A DNA stretch of 64,000 nt. It comes from Nostoc sphaeroides. GTDB lineage: Bacteria; Cyanobacteriota; Cyanobacteriia; Cyanobacteriales; Nostocaceae. Positions 28,657 to 37,129 of the stretch are shown piece by piece (within the stretch, counting starts at the first letter, position 1; the number at the start of each line of letters is the position of its first letter). Location: the NCBI RefSeq assembly GCF_003443655.1, contig NZ_CP031941.1:4214501-4278500 (forward strand), given 5' to 3'. The translations under genes and the position numbers were made by a program. The notes below the pieces were generated by a model. It had not been told where the DNA came from, did not search any database, and saw only the letters and a list, made by a program, of their open reading frames with translations.

Positions 28657-29493
28657 ATGACTAATTATACATTACAAGCTAGTCGAGAATGGTGGTCACA
28701 ACAATGGCTAGATTTACTAGATTCCTATCGTTTTAAAAAGCGTTTAGAACGTGCGAGAAATTATGCTCGTCAAGGAAATGTTTTGAGCATCGAATTTAAA
28801 GGTGCGAAAGTATTGGCTAGAGTGCAAGGTAGTGAAATAGAACCTTATAAAGTTTCCCTTTCCCTTGAACCCTTTAGTGATGAACAGTGGGGTTATGTAA
28901 TTGAAAGCATGTCCCAAAAGGCAATTTTTGCTGCCAAATTACTAGCAGGAGAAATGCCACAAAATATAGAAGAAGTGTTCACAGCTAATGGTCTTTCGAT
29001 ATTTCCATTTACCCTTGGTGATGTCCAAAGTAAATGCTCTTGTCCTGATAAAGCAAATCCCTGTAAACACATTGGTGCCCTGTACTATCAGTTAGGCGAT
29101 CGCTTCAGTGAAGACCCCTTTGTACTATTTCAATTGCGTGGACGCACTAAAGAGCAAATTATCAGCGATTTACGTCAATTACGCAGTGCCAAGATTAAAC
29201 CTAATACCACAGAAACACCTGATATTCAACAGTCAATTCCTAATAACAAATACTCAGTAAAAATTGACTCTTTCTGGCAATATAATGAGCCATTAGAGTC
29301 ATCATTAGTAGTGATTGCGCCGTCCACTAATGAGATGGTATTAGATGTATTAGGAGCAATCCCCCTAGCGAAGGAAGAGGAAAATGCAGTAAATTCAACT
29401 TCTAGTGATGTGGTAATGAAGTCTTTGAATACAGTTTACAGAGATGTGAGCCAAAAGGCTTTTTTAGCAGCAATGAATGTGGGAGGAAGCTGA
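28657..29493 (+). CDS. SWIM zinc-finger protein
   Basis: About 278 residues from ATG 28657 (MTNYTLQASREWWSQQWLDL); the frame is open two codons further to a TTG. The SWIM finger SKCSCPDKANPCKHIGALYY (C-x-C...C-x-H) is centred near residue 130. SWIM fingers bind DNA or protein, and in bacteria such genes are regularly found next to SNF2 ATPase genes, as here (100 bp apart, same strand), so a shared role in DNA or chromatin-like remodelling is likely. The region after residue 170 has low conservation-type composition (T, N, S rich). Confidence 0.88.
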   Translation: MTNYTLQASREWWSQQWLDLLDSYRFKKRLERARNYARQGNVLSIEFKGAKVLARVQGSEIEPYKVSLSLEPFSDEQWGYVIESMSQKAIFAAKLLAGEMPQNIEEVFTANGLSIFPFTLGDVQSKCSCPDKANPCKHIGALYYQLGDRFSEDPFVLFQLRGRTKEQIISDLRQLRSAKIKPNTTETPDIQQSIPNNKYSVKIDSFWQYNEPLESSLVVIAPSTNEMVLDVLGAIPLAKEEENAVNSTSSDVVMKSLNTVYRDVSQKAFLAAMNVGGS

Positions 29494-29496
29494 TAA

Positions 29497-29534
29497 TAAT
29501 TCGTAATTCGTAATTCGTAATTCGTAATTATGAA
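29497..29534. repeat. Short heptad array ATTCGTA
   Basis: Four to five units of ATTCGTA between the SWIM gene stop and the Uma2 stop. The last unit runs into the Uma2 stop codon, so the end of that gene may have been shaped by the repeat. Confidence 0.8.
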
Positions 29535-30184
29535 TTATATTGACTAGATAGTTCACCTTTTCCGCCTTTTCTTACCCATTCGCGCACTGCCTGACGAATT
29601 GCCCGTCTGCCATTTGCCCGATTTTGCTCAATCAGTTTTGGTAGATATCGAATTGCTAAAGTAGGAAATACTAAACTGTTCTCGGACTCGACATATTCCC
29701 CATTTTGTAGGTGGTAAATCTTTAGTTCACCGGAGTCATAACACCAGAGTTCTGGTACTCCCAGACGGGCATAGATGGGAAAACGATTTAGGGACTTACT
29801 GGTAACATCAATTTCCAGTGCAAAATCAGGCGGTGGGTCTTGTCTCAAGTCCAGATCCAATCTACCCCGAATCGCAGCTTCATTCTGGAAATAGAAGCAA
29901 TTATCTGATTCTACCCCTGCCATTCGGCTTTCTCGCTTCCAAGTAGTCGAGCCAAAACTTTCATAGTCTATAGCCAACTCTTCCGCGATATCTTGAACTG
30001 CAATACTAATTACCTCTTTGTAATGTTCGTGTTCAAGTAAAGGTGTCATAATTTCTAAGGTAGTGCGATCGTAAGCTAACCTCGCTGCCCGATGCTCTCC
30101 TAAGTCTTTTAGAAGATTTTCAAACTGTTGCCAGCTAATGTCGTAAAGCATTACTCGGTCTGCTCGATTTTTGGCGACTGTCAT
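29528..30184 (-). CDS. Uma2 family protein (DUF820)
   Basis: A 218-residue PD-(D/E)XK-like protein. Core motifs are VESDNCFYFQNE, PPDFALEIDVTSKSLNRFPIY and LGVPELWCYDSGELKIYHL. It has a good ribosome binding site (GGAGG about 9 bases before ATG 30184). A basic C-terminal tail (RRAIRQAVREWVRKGG) is not in the first copy at 9936. Function unknown; a nuclease-like role is inferred from the fold. Upstream lie gene remnants, suggesting a region of frequent rearrangement. Confidence 0.88.
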   Translation of the reverse strand: MTVAKNRADRVMLYDISWQQFENLLKDLGEHRAARLAYDRTTLEIMTPLLEHEHYKEVISIAVQDIAEELAIDYESFGSTTWKRESRMAGVESDNCFYFQNEAAIRGRLDLDLRQDPPPDFALEIDVTSKSLNRFPIYARLGVPELWCYDSGELKIYHLQNGEYVESENSLVFPTLAIRYLPKLIEQNRANGRRAIRQAVREWVRKGGKGELSSQYNS

Positions 30185-30314
30185 TGTTACGACCTCCAGA
30201 ATATTTTATAAGTTCTTCTAGCTGCGACTTATAGTCGTTCGGTATTTTTGCAAAATTAGGATGCTCCCCAGCGATCGCTCCCAAGGTAATCAAAGTTTTG
30301 TAAAATGGCTTCAT
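30135..30314 (-). CDS. Small hypothetical reading frame overlapping the Uma2 start
   Basis: 59 residues from ATG 30314 (MKPFYKTLITLGAIAGEHPN), overlapping the first 50 bases of the Uma2 gene in another frame. No family recognised. The overlap and the lack of a clear ribosome binding site make it doubtful; it may be a remnant of a longer gene. Confidence 0.22.
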   Translation of the reverse strand: MKPFYKTLITLGAIAGEHPNFAKIPNDYKSQLEELIKYSGGRNNDSRQKSSRPSNALRH

Positions 30315-30340
30315 ACAATTACCCATAATCTTAGCCTTGT

Positions 30341-30577
30341 TTATATTAAATCTTCGTCCGAAATAGCGATCTCTTCTACTTTCTCCATACTGCCATCGCC
30401 TACATAGACCACTAGACTAATAAAACGCTCATCACTGAAATAGCGATCGCAGAATACTCTTCTACTTTCTCCATACTGCCATCGCCTACATAGACCACTA
30501 GACTAATAAAACGCTCATCACTGAAATAGCGATCGCAGAATACTCTTCTACTTTCTCCATACTGCCATCGCCTACAA
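30341..30577 (-). pseudogene. 3' gene remnant broken by 86-bp tandem duplications
   Basis: On the minus strand the end of a reading frame is legible as YFSDERFISLVVYVGDGSM, then EKVEEIAISDEDLI and a stop at 30341. The same DNA is repeated upstream, but 86 is not a multiple of three, so the copies are out of frame. No 5' part remains. Family not recognised. Confidence 0.5.
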
Positions 30578-30580
30578 TAT
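30371..30580. repeat. 86-bp direct tandem repeat, three partial-to-full copies
   Basis: The word CTCTTCTACTTTCTCCATAC starts at 30371, 30457 and 30543, exactly 86 bp apart. Copies are nearly identical, indicating recent duplication. Each contains a GCGATCGC octamer except the first, where it reads GCGATCTC. Confidence 0.92.
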
Positions 30581-30636
30581 ATATAATATTTGCATTAAAT
30601 TAAACGTTAGATAAAAGTTGAGTAACAGGATAAATC

Positions 30637-30771
30637 ATGAAGGCTTATAGGGCTAGTTTAGCAGAAGAATTAAAAAAGTTATTCAAAGAAATACAAGCCA
30701 TACACGTAGATAATCCTTTGACTGATGAAGAAATAACAGGAGAAATTGAAGCATATAGACGAGGAGAATGA
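30637..30771 (+). CDS. Antitoxin-like small protein (VapB-type partner)
   Basis: 44 residues, MKAYRASLAEELKK..., ending EIEAYRRGE. A helical, charged protein typical of the short antitoxins paired with PIN-domain toxins in cyanobacteria. It has an AGGA-type ribosome binding site and ends in TGA overlapping the ATG of the next gene (ATGA), the classic toxin-antitoxin coupling. Family assigned from size, charge and context. Confidence 0.6.
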   Translation: MKAYRASLAEELKKLFKEIQAIHVDNPLTDEEITGEIEAYRRGE

Positions 30772-30923
30772 AAGTTATTATTGATACTAATATCGTAGTC
30801 TCTGCTGCTATAGCTGATAAAAATCCAGAGGTAGTAATTTTATTTGTGATTGCTAATTCTGATTTTGAGTGGGTTGTATCGGCAGAAATTATAGCAGAGT
30901 ATAAGGCAATACGCTTGGGTTAG
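30768..30923 (+). pseudogene. Truncated PIN-domain toxin (VapC-like)
   Basis: Begins MKVIIDTNIVVSAAIADKNP, a clear PIN-domain N-terminus with the first metal-binding aspartate D6 and E44 in SAEIIAEYK. It then runs into foreign sequence (AIRLG, stop) after 46 residues. PIN toxins are about 130-150 residues and need three to four acidic residues, so the enzyme is inactive. The break coincides with the start of interspersed repeat DNA that continues to 31019. Confidence 0.8.
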
Positions 30924-30943
30924 CGCCAAAAACCCTTCATCTG

Positions 30944-31019
30944 CGTAGGTTGGGTGGAGGAACGAAACCCAACATTTTCGTGGGTTTGTTGGGTTTCACT
31001 ACGTTCTACCCAACCTACG
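30944..31019. repeat. Interspersed palindromic repeat (CGTAGGTTGGGT ends)
   Basis: Perfect inverted ends CGTAGGTTGGGT / ACCCAACCTACG with inner AACCCAACA / TGTTGGGTT. Related to 2837-2905. Sits where the PIN toxin gene was cut. Confidence 0.85.
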
Positions 31020-31041
31020 ATTATCCTTAACTGTGGCGAGG

Positions 31042-31575
31042 CTAAAAATTAAGCGTTCCACTTGGATTTGCGTACACTACCCAAGTTAAAGGAGAGTTGT
31101 CAGTGCAAGCAAGGTCATCTCTACCGTCATGATTGTAATCATTAATAGAGAGAACTGAGCCTGGATGAGTACACCACAATGAAAATGTAGACCATCCTAT
31201 ATTGAAATCACCAAAGTTGCCAGATGAATTTGCATAAGCAATCCATTTACCTCCAGTACGATCATGACACAATAAATCACTACGACCATCTTTGTTAAAA
31301 TCGCCGACATAAACTCTTGCACCAGTGTGTGTACACCAATTATTTCTGATTGACCATTCAGCACCATTGAAGCCGTACTTAATCCACTTACCACCTGTAT
31401 AATCAGTACATAAAATATCTGGTACAGCGTCACCATTAAAGTCCCCAACTAAACTGTACGCACCACCATGCGTACACCAAGTCCCGGCTAAAACAGGATT
31501 ACTAGGGATTACTGGAATTACAAACAAACTTGAACAAAGCGATAGGAGAAATCTGCAAATTACATTACGTTTCAT
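31042..31575 (-). CDS. Secreted FG-GAP/VCBS-type repeat protein
   Basis: 177 residues from ATG 31575 (MKRNVICRFLLSLCSSLFVI), with a signal peptide of about 30 residues ending near NPVLAG. The frame is open 15 codons further upstream but the signal peptide fits the inner start. The mature part is three repeats of about 50 residues, each starting WCTH.GA and carrying a calcium-loop-type motif (GDFNGDAVPD, GDFNKDGRSD, NDYNHDGRDD) followed by LLC.DRTGGKWIAYAN. Such modules form beta-propeller blades in integrin-like proteins. Three blades are too few for a closed propeller, so it may oligomerise. Probably exported and Ca-binding; partner unknown. Confidence 0.75.
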   Translation of the reverse strand: MKRNVICRFLLSLCSSLFVIPVIPSNPVLAGTWCTHGGAYSLVGDFNGDAVPDILCTDYTGGKWIKYGFNGAEWSIRNNWCTHTGARVYVGDFNKDGRSDLLCHDRTGGKWIAYANSSGNFGDFNIGWSTFSLWCTHPGSVLSINDYNHDGRDDLACTDNSPLTWVVYANPSGTLNF

Positions 31576-31863
31576 TTTTTTCACTCTTCGATTTAAGATT
31601 TTTAAAAGTCGAGTTGACAAGAGAGTGCTAAATGTAGCCAGCTATTATACTATTCAGATCCAGTTATTTAAATTACGCACTGGTTACAACGTTTTACGTT
31701 AATGATTTAAGAGGGGTAAGGATAGCGAAGATACTGTTGGCGAAACATTGCTTAACAGTTAAAAGCATTGAAACTTCGTTGTGGTAGGACTGCAACTATC
31801 TGAAGTTGACACGTATGAGCATTGCTGTGCCCCTAACGCGTGGTCTATTTACTAATTTTCCTA

Positions 31864-31894
31864 CAAAAAAAGCCCTTGCTTTTATGCAAGAGCC
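31864..31894 (-). terminator. Intrinsic terminator of psbDC
   Basis: On the minus strand GCTCTTGC-ATAAAA-GCAAGGGC followed by seven Ts, about 45 bases after the psbC stop. Confidence 0.85.
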
Positions 31895-31936
31895 TCTAAA
31901 TTATTTAGTTGTCAGTGATGAAATAAACTTTACAAC

Positions 31937-33328
31937 CTAATCTAGGTCGTCCATAAACATCACTGGTTCAGTATCACGGTTAATTCCTTTCTCAAAACCA
32001 CCAGCCGCAGCCCGTGCGCGACCAGCGTGCCACAAGTGACCAACTAAGAAGAAGAATCCTAGTACGAAGTGAGAAGTCGCCAACCAAGCGCGAGGAGATA
32101 CGTAGTTGAAGGAGTTAATTTCGGTAGCCACACCACCCACGGAGTTCAGAGAACCCAGAGGAGCATGGGTCATGTATTCAGCAGCGCGACGAGCTTGCCA
32201 AGGCTGAATATCGTTCTTGATTTTTTCCAGGTCAAGACCATTGGGGCCACGTAGAGGCTCCAACCAAGGGCCGCGGAAATCCCAGAAACGCATGGTTTCA
32301 CCACCGAAGATGATTTCACCAGTTGGAGAGCGCATCAGGTATTTACCCAATCCTGTGGGGCCTTGGGCAGAACCGACGTTAGCACCCAAGCGTTGGTCAC
32401 GAATCAAGAAGGTCAAAGCCTGAGCTTGAGAAGCTTCTGGGCCAGTAGGGCCGAAGAATTCGCTGGGGTAAACGGTGTTGTTAAACCAAACAAAGATCGA
32501 GGCAATAAAGCCCATCAACGACAGAGCGCCTAAGCTGTAGGAGAGGTAAGCCTCACCAGACCAGATGGATGCACGACGTGACCAAGCAAAAGGCTTGGTA
32601 AGAATGTGGAAAACGCCGCCAGCAATACAGATAAAGGCAATCCAGATGTGACCACCGACCACATCTTCTAAGTTATCGACGCTGACAATCCAGCCTTCGC
32701 CACCGAAGGGAGACTTGATTACATAACCGAAGATAACAGCTGGATTCAATGTCGGATTGGTAATAATCCGAACGTCACCACCGCCTGGTGCCCAGGTGTC
32801 ATACAAACCACCAAAGAACATTGCCTTTAGCACCAACAGCAGCGCACCGCATCCCAAAATAATCAGGTGGAACCCGATGATGTTGGTCATCTTGTTCTTG
32901 TCTTTCCAGTCGTAACCAAAGAAAGAAGAGTATTCTTCTAAGGTTTCTGGCCCACGGACGGCATGATAGATACCGCCAAAGCCAAGGACGGCTGAGGAAA
33001 TTAGGTGGAGTACACCAACAACAAAGTAGGGGAAGGTGTCGATAACTTCACCACCAGCACCAACGCCCCAACCTTGGGTAGCGAGGTGAGGTAACAGGAT
33101 CAAGCCCTGTTCGTACATGGGCTTTTCAGGAACGAAGTGAGCGACTTCAAACAAAGTCATCGCTCCAGCCCAGAATACAATCAAACCAGCGTGGGCAACA
33201 TGGGCACCCAGTAGTTTGCCAGATAGATTGATTAAACGCGCGTTACCAGACCACCAGGCAAAGCCAGTAGATTCTTGGTCGCGTCCAGTGCCGCCTAATA
33301 TATTTGGTCTATTAGAGAGCGTTACCAC
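31937..33328 (-). CDS. psbC: Photosystem II CP43 chlorophyll apoprotein
   Basis: Core antenna protein of photosystem II with six membrane helices and the large lumenal loop that helps hold the Mn4CaO5 cluster; [21 protein letters not shown] includes the conserved cluster-ligand glutamate region. Start chosen at GTG 33328 ([20 protein letters not shown]), 463 residues, inside the end of psbD (17-bp overlap); a GAGGAGG ribosome binding site lies just before it. The open frame to 33406 lies within psbD and is not used. Expressed with psbD on one transcript that ends at the hairpin 31864-31894. Thylakoid membrane. Confidence 0.97.
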   Translation of the reverse strand: MVTLSNRPNILGGTGRDQESTGFAWWSGNARLINLSGKLLGAHVAHAGLIVFWAGAMTLFEVAHFVPEKPMYEQGLILLPHLATQGWGVGAGGEVIDTFPYFVVGVLHLISSAVLGFGGIYHAVRGPETLEEYSSFFGYDWKDKNKMTNIIGFHLIILGCGALLLVLKAMFFGGLYDTWAPGGGDVRIITNPTLNPAVIFGYVIKSPFGGEGWIVSVDNLEDVVGGHIWIAFICIAGGVFHILTKPFAWSRRASIWSGEAYLSYSLGALSLMGFIASIFVWFNNTVYPSEFFGPTGPEASQAQALTFLIRDQRLGANVGSAQGPTGLGKYLMRSPTGEIIFGGETMRFWDFRGPWLEPLRGPNGLDLEKIKNDIQPWQARRAAEYMTHAPLGSLNSVGGVATEINSFNYVSPRAWLATSHFVLGFFFLVGHLWHAGRARAAAGGFEKGINRDTEPVMFMDDLD

Positions 33329-34367
33329 GTGGTAATACCTCCTCAGGGAATACAAATTGTTCGTGGGGTTGATCTTGAGGAGCCATCCAAGCGCGGATAC
33401 CCTCATTCAGCAAAATGTTTTTGGTATAGAAGGTTTCAAACTCAGGGTCTTCCGCCGCCCGCAATTCTTGGGAGACGAAATCATAAGCCCGTAGGTTGAG
33501 TGCTAAACCGACGATGCCGACGGCACTCATCCATAAGCCTGTGACTGGCACGAACAACATGAAGAAGTGCAACCAGCGTTTGTTTGAAAAGGCAATACCG
33601 AAAATCTGTGACCAGAAACGGTTTGCCGTCACCATTGAGTAGGTTTCTTCAGACTGGGTTGGATTGAAGGCGCGGAAGGTGTTAGCACCATCACCGTCTT
33701 CAAACAAGGTATTTTCGACTGTGGCACCGTGAATGGCGCACAACAAAGCACCACCCAATACACCCGCAACACCCATCATGTGGAAGGGGTTGAGTGTCCA
33801 GTTGTGAAACCCTTGCAGGAATAGTAGGAACCGGAAAATTGCCGCTACGCCAAAGCTAGGTGCAAAGAACCAGCTTGATTGTCCCAAAGGATACATCAAA
33901 AATACGCTGACGAATACTGCGATGGGAGCAGAGAAGGCGAGAGCGTTGTAAGGACGGATACCTACTAGACGGGCAATTTCAAATTGGCGTAACATGAAGC
34001 CAATCAAGCCAAAGGCTCCATGCAGAGCCACGAATGGCCACAAGCCACCCAATTGAAACCAACGGGTGAGGTTGCCTTGGGCTTCTGGCCCCCACAACAG
34101 CAATAGGGAATGTCCCATGCTGTCGGCGGGGGTGGATACTGCCACTGTTAGGAAGTTACAGCCTTCTAGGTAGGACGAGGCTAACCCGTGAGTGTACCAA
34201 GAGCTGACGAAGGTGGTACCGGTCAGCCAACCGCCTAGTGCTAGGAAGGCGCAGGGGAACAATAGTATCCCTGACCAACCTACGAATACGAAGCGATCGC
34301 GCTTGAGCCAGTCGTCTAATACGTCAAACCACCCTCTACTGGGGGCGCGTCCAACTGCGATGGTCAT
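33312..34367 (-). CDS. psbD: Photosystem II D2 reaction-centre protein
   Basis: 351 residues with five membrane helices. With D1 it binds P680, pheophytin, the plastoquinone QA and the non-heme iron. Clear signatures are [40 protein letters not shown] and [20 protein letters not shown], with the iron-ligand histidines. The start [20 protein letters not shown] has AGAGGA upstream. It overlaps psbC by 17 bp, the arrangement conserved from cyanobacteria to chloroplasts. Confidence 0.98.
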   Translation of the reverse strand: MTIAVGRAPSRGWFDVLDDWLKRDRFVFVGWSGILLFPCAFLALGGWLTGTTFVSSWYTHGLASSYLEGCNFLTVAVSTPADSMGHSLLLLWGPEAQGNLTRWFQLGGLWPFVALHGAFGLIGFMLRQFEIARLVGIRPYNALAFSAPIAVFVSVFLMYPLGQSSWFFAPSFGVAAIFRFLLFLQGFHNWTLNPFHMMGVAGVLGGALLCAIHGATVENTLFEDGDGANTFRAFNPTQSEETYSMVTANRFWSQIFGIAFSNKRWLHFFMLFVPVTGLWMSAVGIVGLALNLRAYDFVSQELRAAEDPEFETFYTKNILLNEGIRAWMAPQDQPHEQFVFPEEVLPRGNAL

Positions 34368-34445
34368 CGGACTAAAATCCTCTTTTTTTACTAAAATTGC
34401 AACGTTTGTTAGGAAGTACGGAGAGTCGGTGTAACCGACTGCCGT
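34368..34445 (-). promoter_or_regulatory. psbD 5' leader with hairpin
   Basis: Reading toward the gene, AGTCGGT-TAC-ACCGACT (34440-34424) forms a perfect 7-bp hairpin about 57 bases before the start codon, followed by an A/T-rich stretch and the ribosome binding site. A leader structure of this kind may influence psbD mRNA stability. Transcription start not located. Confidence 0.45.
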
Positions 34446-34869
34446 GAGGAATTAACGTTTTTTTTGACAATCTCAACAGCGTGAAAGCAACTGAGATTCT
34501 GAGAGTTTGCTGACCACTGAAATCAGCATTTCTCTTTCTTTATGCCATTACACGTACCATCGGCTAGTAATCTAGCTTGTGGTAACTTAATGATTCTTAA
34601 CTTATCATACTACTCAGGGTTTTTGCCTGATACACAGAAGCAAATCAGTCATGAAACACAAACCTTATAAATAATATGAATATCAGAAATTTTACAATTT
34701 GACACAACTTTTCTCAGAAATGTAAAAAAAATTAGTCTACATGGACGTAGGTAGGAACTCATTCCCAAAAGGTGAAAAAGAGGCAGGGAGCAGAAAGCAG
34801 TCAATTCAAAATTCAAAATTAAAGAACTTCTCCCTCCTGCCTCCTTCAACAGCCATTGAGTGAAGAATT
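34446..34869. other. Intergenic DNA upstream of psbD, no gene seen
   Basis: Low-complexity A/T-rich DNA with short relics of heptads (ATTCAAA at about 34803) and GGAGCAG words. It should contain the psbDC promoter, but I cannot identify boxes reliably. Confidence 0.5.
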
Positions 34870-35124
34870 TAGGACTTAGTGCCCTAACAAATTATAAAAT
34901 TATCAGACTTACACTCTTTACAAATTGACCATAATATGATTCGACTGCCTTGTTCAGCTAAAAGTCTTGCCCTGCCTCGTTCCCACTCTGAGATTAGTAA
35001 TGCGATTAAGAAAGCTCTGCCTTTCGTCAAACCAGGAGCAGAGCCTCGCACAAGAGCATTACAAGGCAGAGCCTTGTAAGGATAAAATACACAGTTGGAT
35101 GTTTCTGTCAATACGTAAATCCTA
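34870..35124. mobile_element. Degenerate element with AGGACTTA.. ends
   Basis: The left end TAGGACTTAGTG and right end ACGTAAATCCTA are inverted with mismatches and resemble the AGGACTTACGC family, but it is longer (about 255 bp) and lacks an exact target duplication. The interior has complementary AAGGCAGAG/CTCTGCCTT words. Probably an old copy. Confidence 0.4.
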
Positions 35125-35529
35125 AATTATTATGAGTAGCAAGAACAGGGAAGGGCGCAGTTGAGTTTTTGTCAATAATGTTTGGTAAAATGTCAATGGT
35201 TACTTCGCCGCCACAGTCGTTGATACACCTCTGGAAAAACTATGTGAAACGTTGGACAAGGCAAAAGAAGTTGGCACATCTTGACTCATACAAATAGCCT
35301 AAGTGGTTTGTCCTGTAACACAAGTAAGCCATGATCCGGGACAGTAAAATTTGTAGGGTACAGGGTAAACAATTCATCGGCTGCGGTAAAGTATGCCGTG
35401 GACTTAAAACATAGCTCTCTGTGCCTTCTAAGCAATAGCCGGATTGGTACAGAAGCAAACACTCTATGCAAGAGCATTCAGTGTGCAATGTATGTGACAG
35501 CGAGTATCTCACGGGGCAATGGTAGTTCA
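35125..35529. other. Gap before ycf4, no gene seen
   Basis: About 400 bp. An upstream extension of the ycf4 frame to 35398 and a minus-strand frame 35240-35545 are both Cys/Ser-rich and without family features. No hairpin or repeat of known type recognised. Confidence 0.5.
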
Positions 35530-36099
35530 ATGACGGCATCAACAACGATTAACAAAGGCGATCGCCTCCTGCATCAAAATGTTCTCGGTTCTCGTCGGTT
35601 CAGTAACTATTGCTGGGCAACTATCGTTACGTTGGGAGCAAGCGGCTTTTTATTGGCTGGTATATCCAGTTATCTAAAAGTTAATTTACTCATAGTTTCC
35701 GATCCAACTCAACTGGTATTCGTCCCCCAAGGATTGGTGATGGGTTTATATGGTACTGCTGGCTTGCTATTAGCCACATACCTGTGGCTAGTAATCTTAT
35801 GGGACGTGGGAGGCGGTTACAACGAATTTAATCAGGAAACTGGCACAATCAAAATATTTCGTTGGGGATTTCCTGGCAAAAACCGCCGAATTGAGATTGA
35901 TGGACGCATAGAAGATGTGCAGTCCGTGCGAATAACCGTTAAAGAAGGTCTTAATCCCCTTCGCGCCCTCTATCTACGCATTAAGGGCCGGCGAGATATA
36001 CCCTTAACACGGGTTGGACAACCGTTATCTTTAACAGAATTGGAAACAGAAGGCGCAAAATTAGCCCGCTTTTTGGGAGTGTCATTAGAAGGGCTGTAA
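35530..36099 (+). CDS. ycf4: Photosystem I assembly protein Ycf4
   Basis: 189 residues from ATG 35530 (MTASTTINKGDRLLHQNVLG); the frame extends 44 codons upstream but those residues do not match the family and the shorter length is normal. Two membrane helices lie near residues 22-45 and 65-90. The family core is obvious: FLLAGISSYLKVNLL, PQGLVMGLYGTAGLLL, YLWLVILWDVGGGYNEFN, RWGFPGKNRRIEIDG and KEGLNPLRALYLRIKGRRDI. It is a thylakoid scaffold that helps build photosystem I. The start context is weak; ATG 35488 is the only other candidate. Confidence 0.93.
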   Translation: MTASTTINKGDRLLHQNVLGSRRFSNYCWATIVTLGASGFLLAGISSYLKVNLLIVSDPTQLVFVPQGLVMGLYGTAGLLLATYLWLVILWDVGGGYNEFNQETGTIKIFRWGFPGKNRRIEIDGRIEDVQSVRITVKEGLNPLRALYLRIKGRRDIPLTRVGQPLSLTELETEGAKLARFLGVSLEGL

Positions 36100-36117
36100 G
36101 GGAGTGGGGAGACTCAA

Positions 36118-36200
36118 ATCACTTAACAGTTATCAGTGAACAGTTATCACAGACGATTTTCTTAACTGATAACTGATAACTGATATTTACTGATAACTGC
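36118..36200. repeat. Heptad-like repeat TAACTGA
   Basis: CAGTTATCAGT on the left and TAACTGATAACTGATAACTG on the right form both a heptad run and an inverted repeat. Lies in the 144-bp gap between ycf4 and the cyclophilin gene. Confidence 0.7.
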
Positions 36201-36243
36201 CCCTCAAAACGATAAGATACTCTGGTTAAATCGGTAACAGGCA

Positions 36244-37041
36244 ATGCGGTTAAAAATTTCACAATTTTTGCTTTCTCTTGCGATTATCAGTGCTTTGATG
36301 TTGGGAGGATGTTCAACACAGCAAGTCGCTTCTAATGCGTCTTCTCCAATCTCGACAGCTACCTCAACCACAAGCGAGGCAAGCAGCAAGACAACTACTG
36401 AAGCAACATCTGTATCTCAAACTAGTAGTGATATTCCTGGACTGGCAGATTTACCAAGGCTCGAAGGCCGGGCTACTGTGGTACTCACGGTTAAAGGCTC
36501 ACCGATTACTATCGAAGTAGACGGCACTGATGCCCCTATTACAGCTGGCAACTTCGTAGATTTAGTGCAGAAGGGTGTCTACGATGGTTTAGCTTTCCAT
36601 CGAGTTGTACGCAAACCCCAACCGTTTGTAGTTCAAGGGGGCGATCCTCAAAGCAAAGATCCGAAAGTTCCAGCAGATAGCCTGGGAACCGGTAGCTATA
36701 TTGACCCAAAAACGGGAAATGCTCGTTATATACCTTTAGAAGTTAAGGCAAAAGGTTCAGATACTCCGACTTACAATAAACCATTTGATGCTACTGCTCA
36801 ACCTGTCGTATTGCCCCATAAGCAGGGTGCAGTAGCGATGGCGCGATCGCAATCACCAGATTCCGCTTCTGCCCAGTTTTACTTTGTTTTAGCAGATTTG
36901 GCATTCTTAGATGGTAACTACGCCGTGTTTGGCAATGTCACTCAAGGCTTTGATGTAGTGAACGAAATTCAGCAAGGCGATCGCATTGACTCCGCTAAAG
37001 TCACCCAAGGTGCTGAAAATCTGAAAATACCAGGGAAGTAG
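36244..37041 (+). CDS. Cyclophilin-type peptidyl-prolyl isomerase, lipoprotein
   Basis: 265 residues. Residues 1-23 are a lipoprotein signal peptide with the lipobox LGGC (cysteine about 23). A Ser/Thr-rich linker runs to about 62. Then the cyclophilin domain: [53 protein letters not shown] and [19 protein letters not shown]. Catalyses proline cis-trans isomerisation; anchored on the periplasmic or lumenal side. The insert between [21 protein letters not shown] and EVKAKG is typical of cyanobacterial members. The next gene follows after 88 bp of heptad repeat. Confidence 0.92.
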   Translation: MRLKISQFLLSLAIISALMLGGCSTQQVASNASSPISTATSTTSEASSKTTTEATSVSQTSSDIPGLADLPRLEGRATVVLTVKGSPITIEVDGTDAPITAGNFVDLVQKGVYDGLAFHRVVRKPQPFVVQGGDPQSKDPKVPADSLGTGSYIDPKTGNARYIPLEVKAKGSDTPTYNKPFDATAQPVVLPHKQGAVAMARSQSPDSASAQFYFVLADLAFLDGNYAVFGNVTQGFDVVNEIQQGDRIDSAKVTQGAENLKIPGK

Positions 37042-37065
37042 AGGAAGAGGGCAGGGGGCAGGGGG

Positions 37066-37128
37066 AAAATAACTCCTAACTCCTAACTCCTAACTCCTAA
37101 CTCCTAATTCCTAACTCCTAACTCCTAA
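37066..37128. repeat. Heptad array AACTCCT between the cyclophilin and ketoacyl synthase genes
   Basis: Nine near-perfect units, ending two bases before the TTG start of the ketoacyl synthase gene, so the usual ribosome-binding-site position is repeat DNA. Confidence 0.92.
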
Positions 37129-37129
37129 A

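Noticed and set aside
34480..34520. CTGAGATTCTGAGAG as a thiamine riboswitch fragment
   Set aside because: The other TPP motif words (GAACCTGAT, ACCC) are absent, and the sequence is upstream of psbD.
35240..35545. 101-residue minus-strand frame upstream of ycf4
   Set aside because: Cys/Ser/Leu-rich with no family features and overlaps the leader and start region of ycf4 on the other strand.
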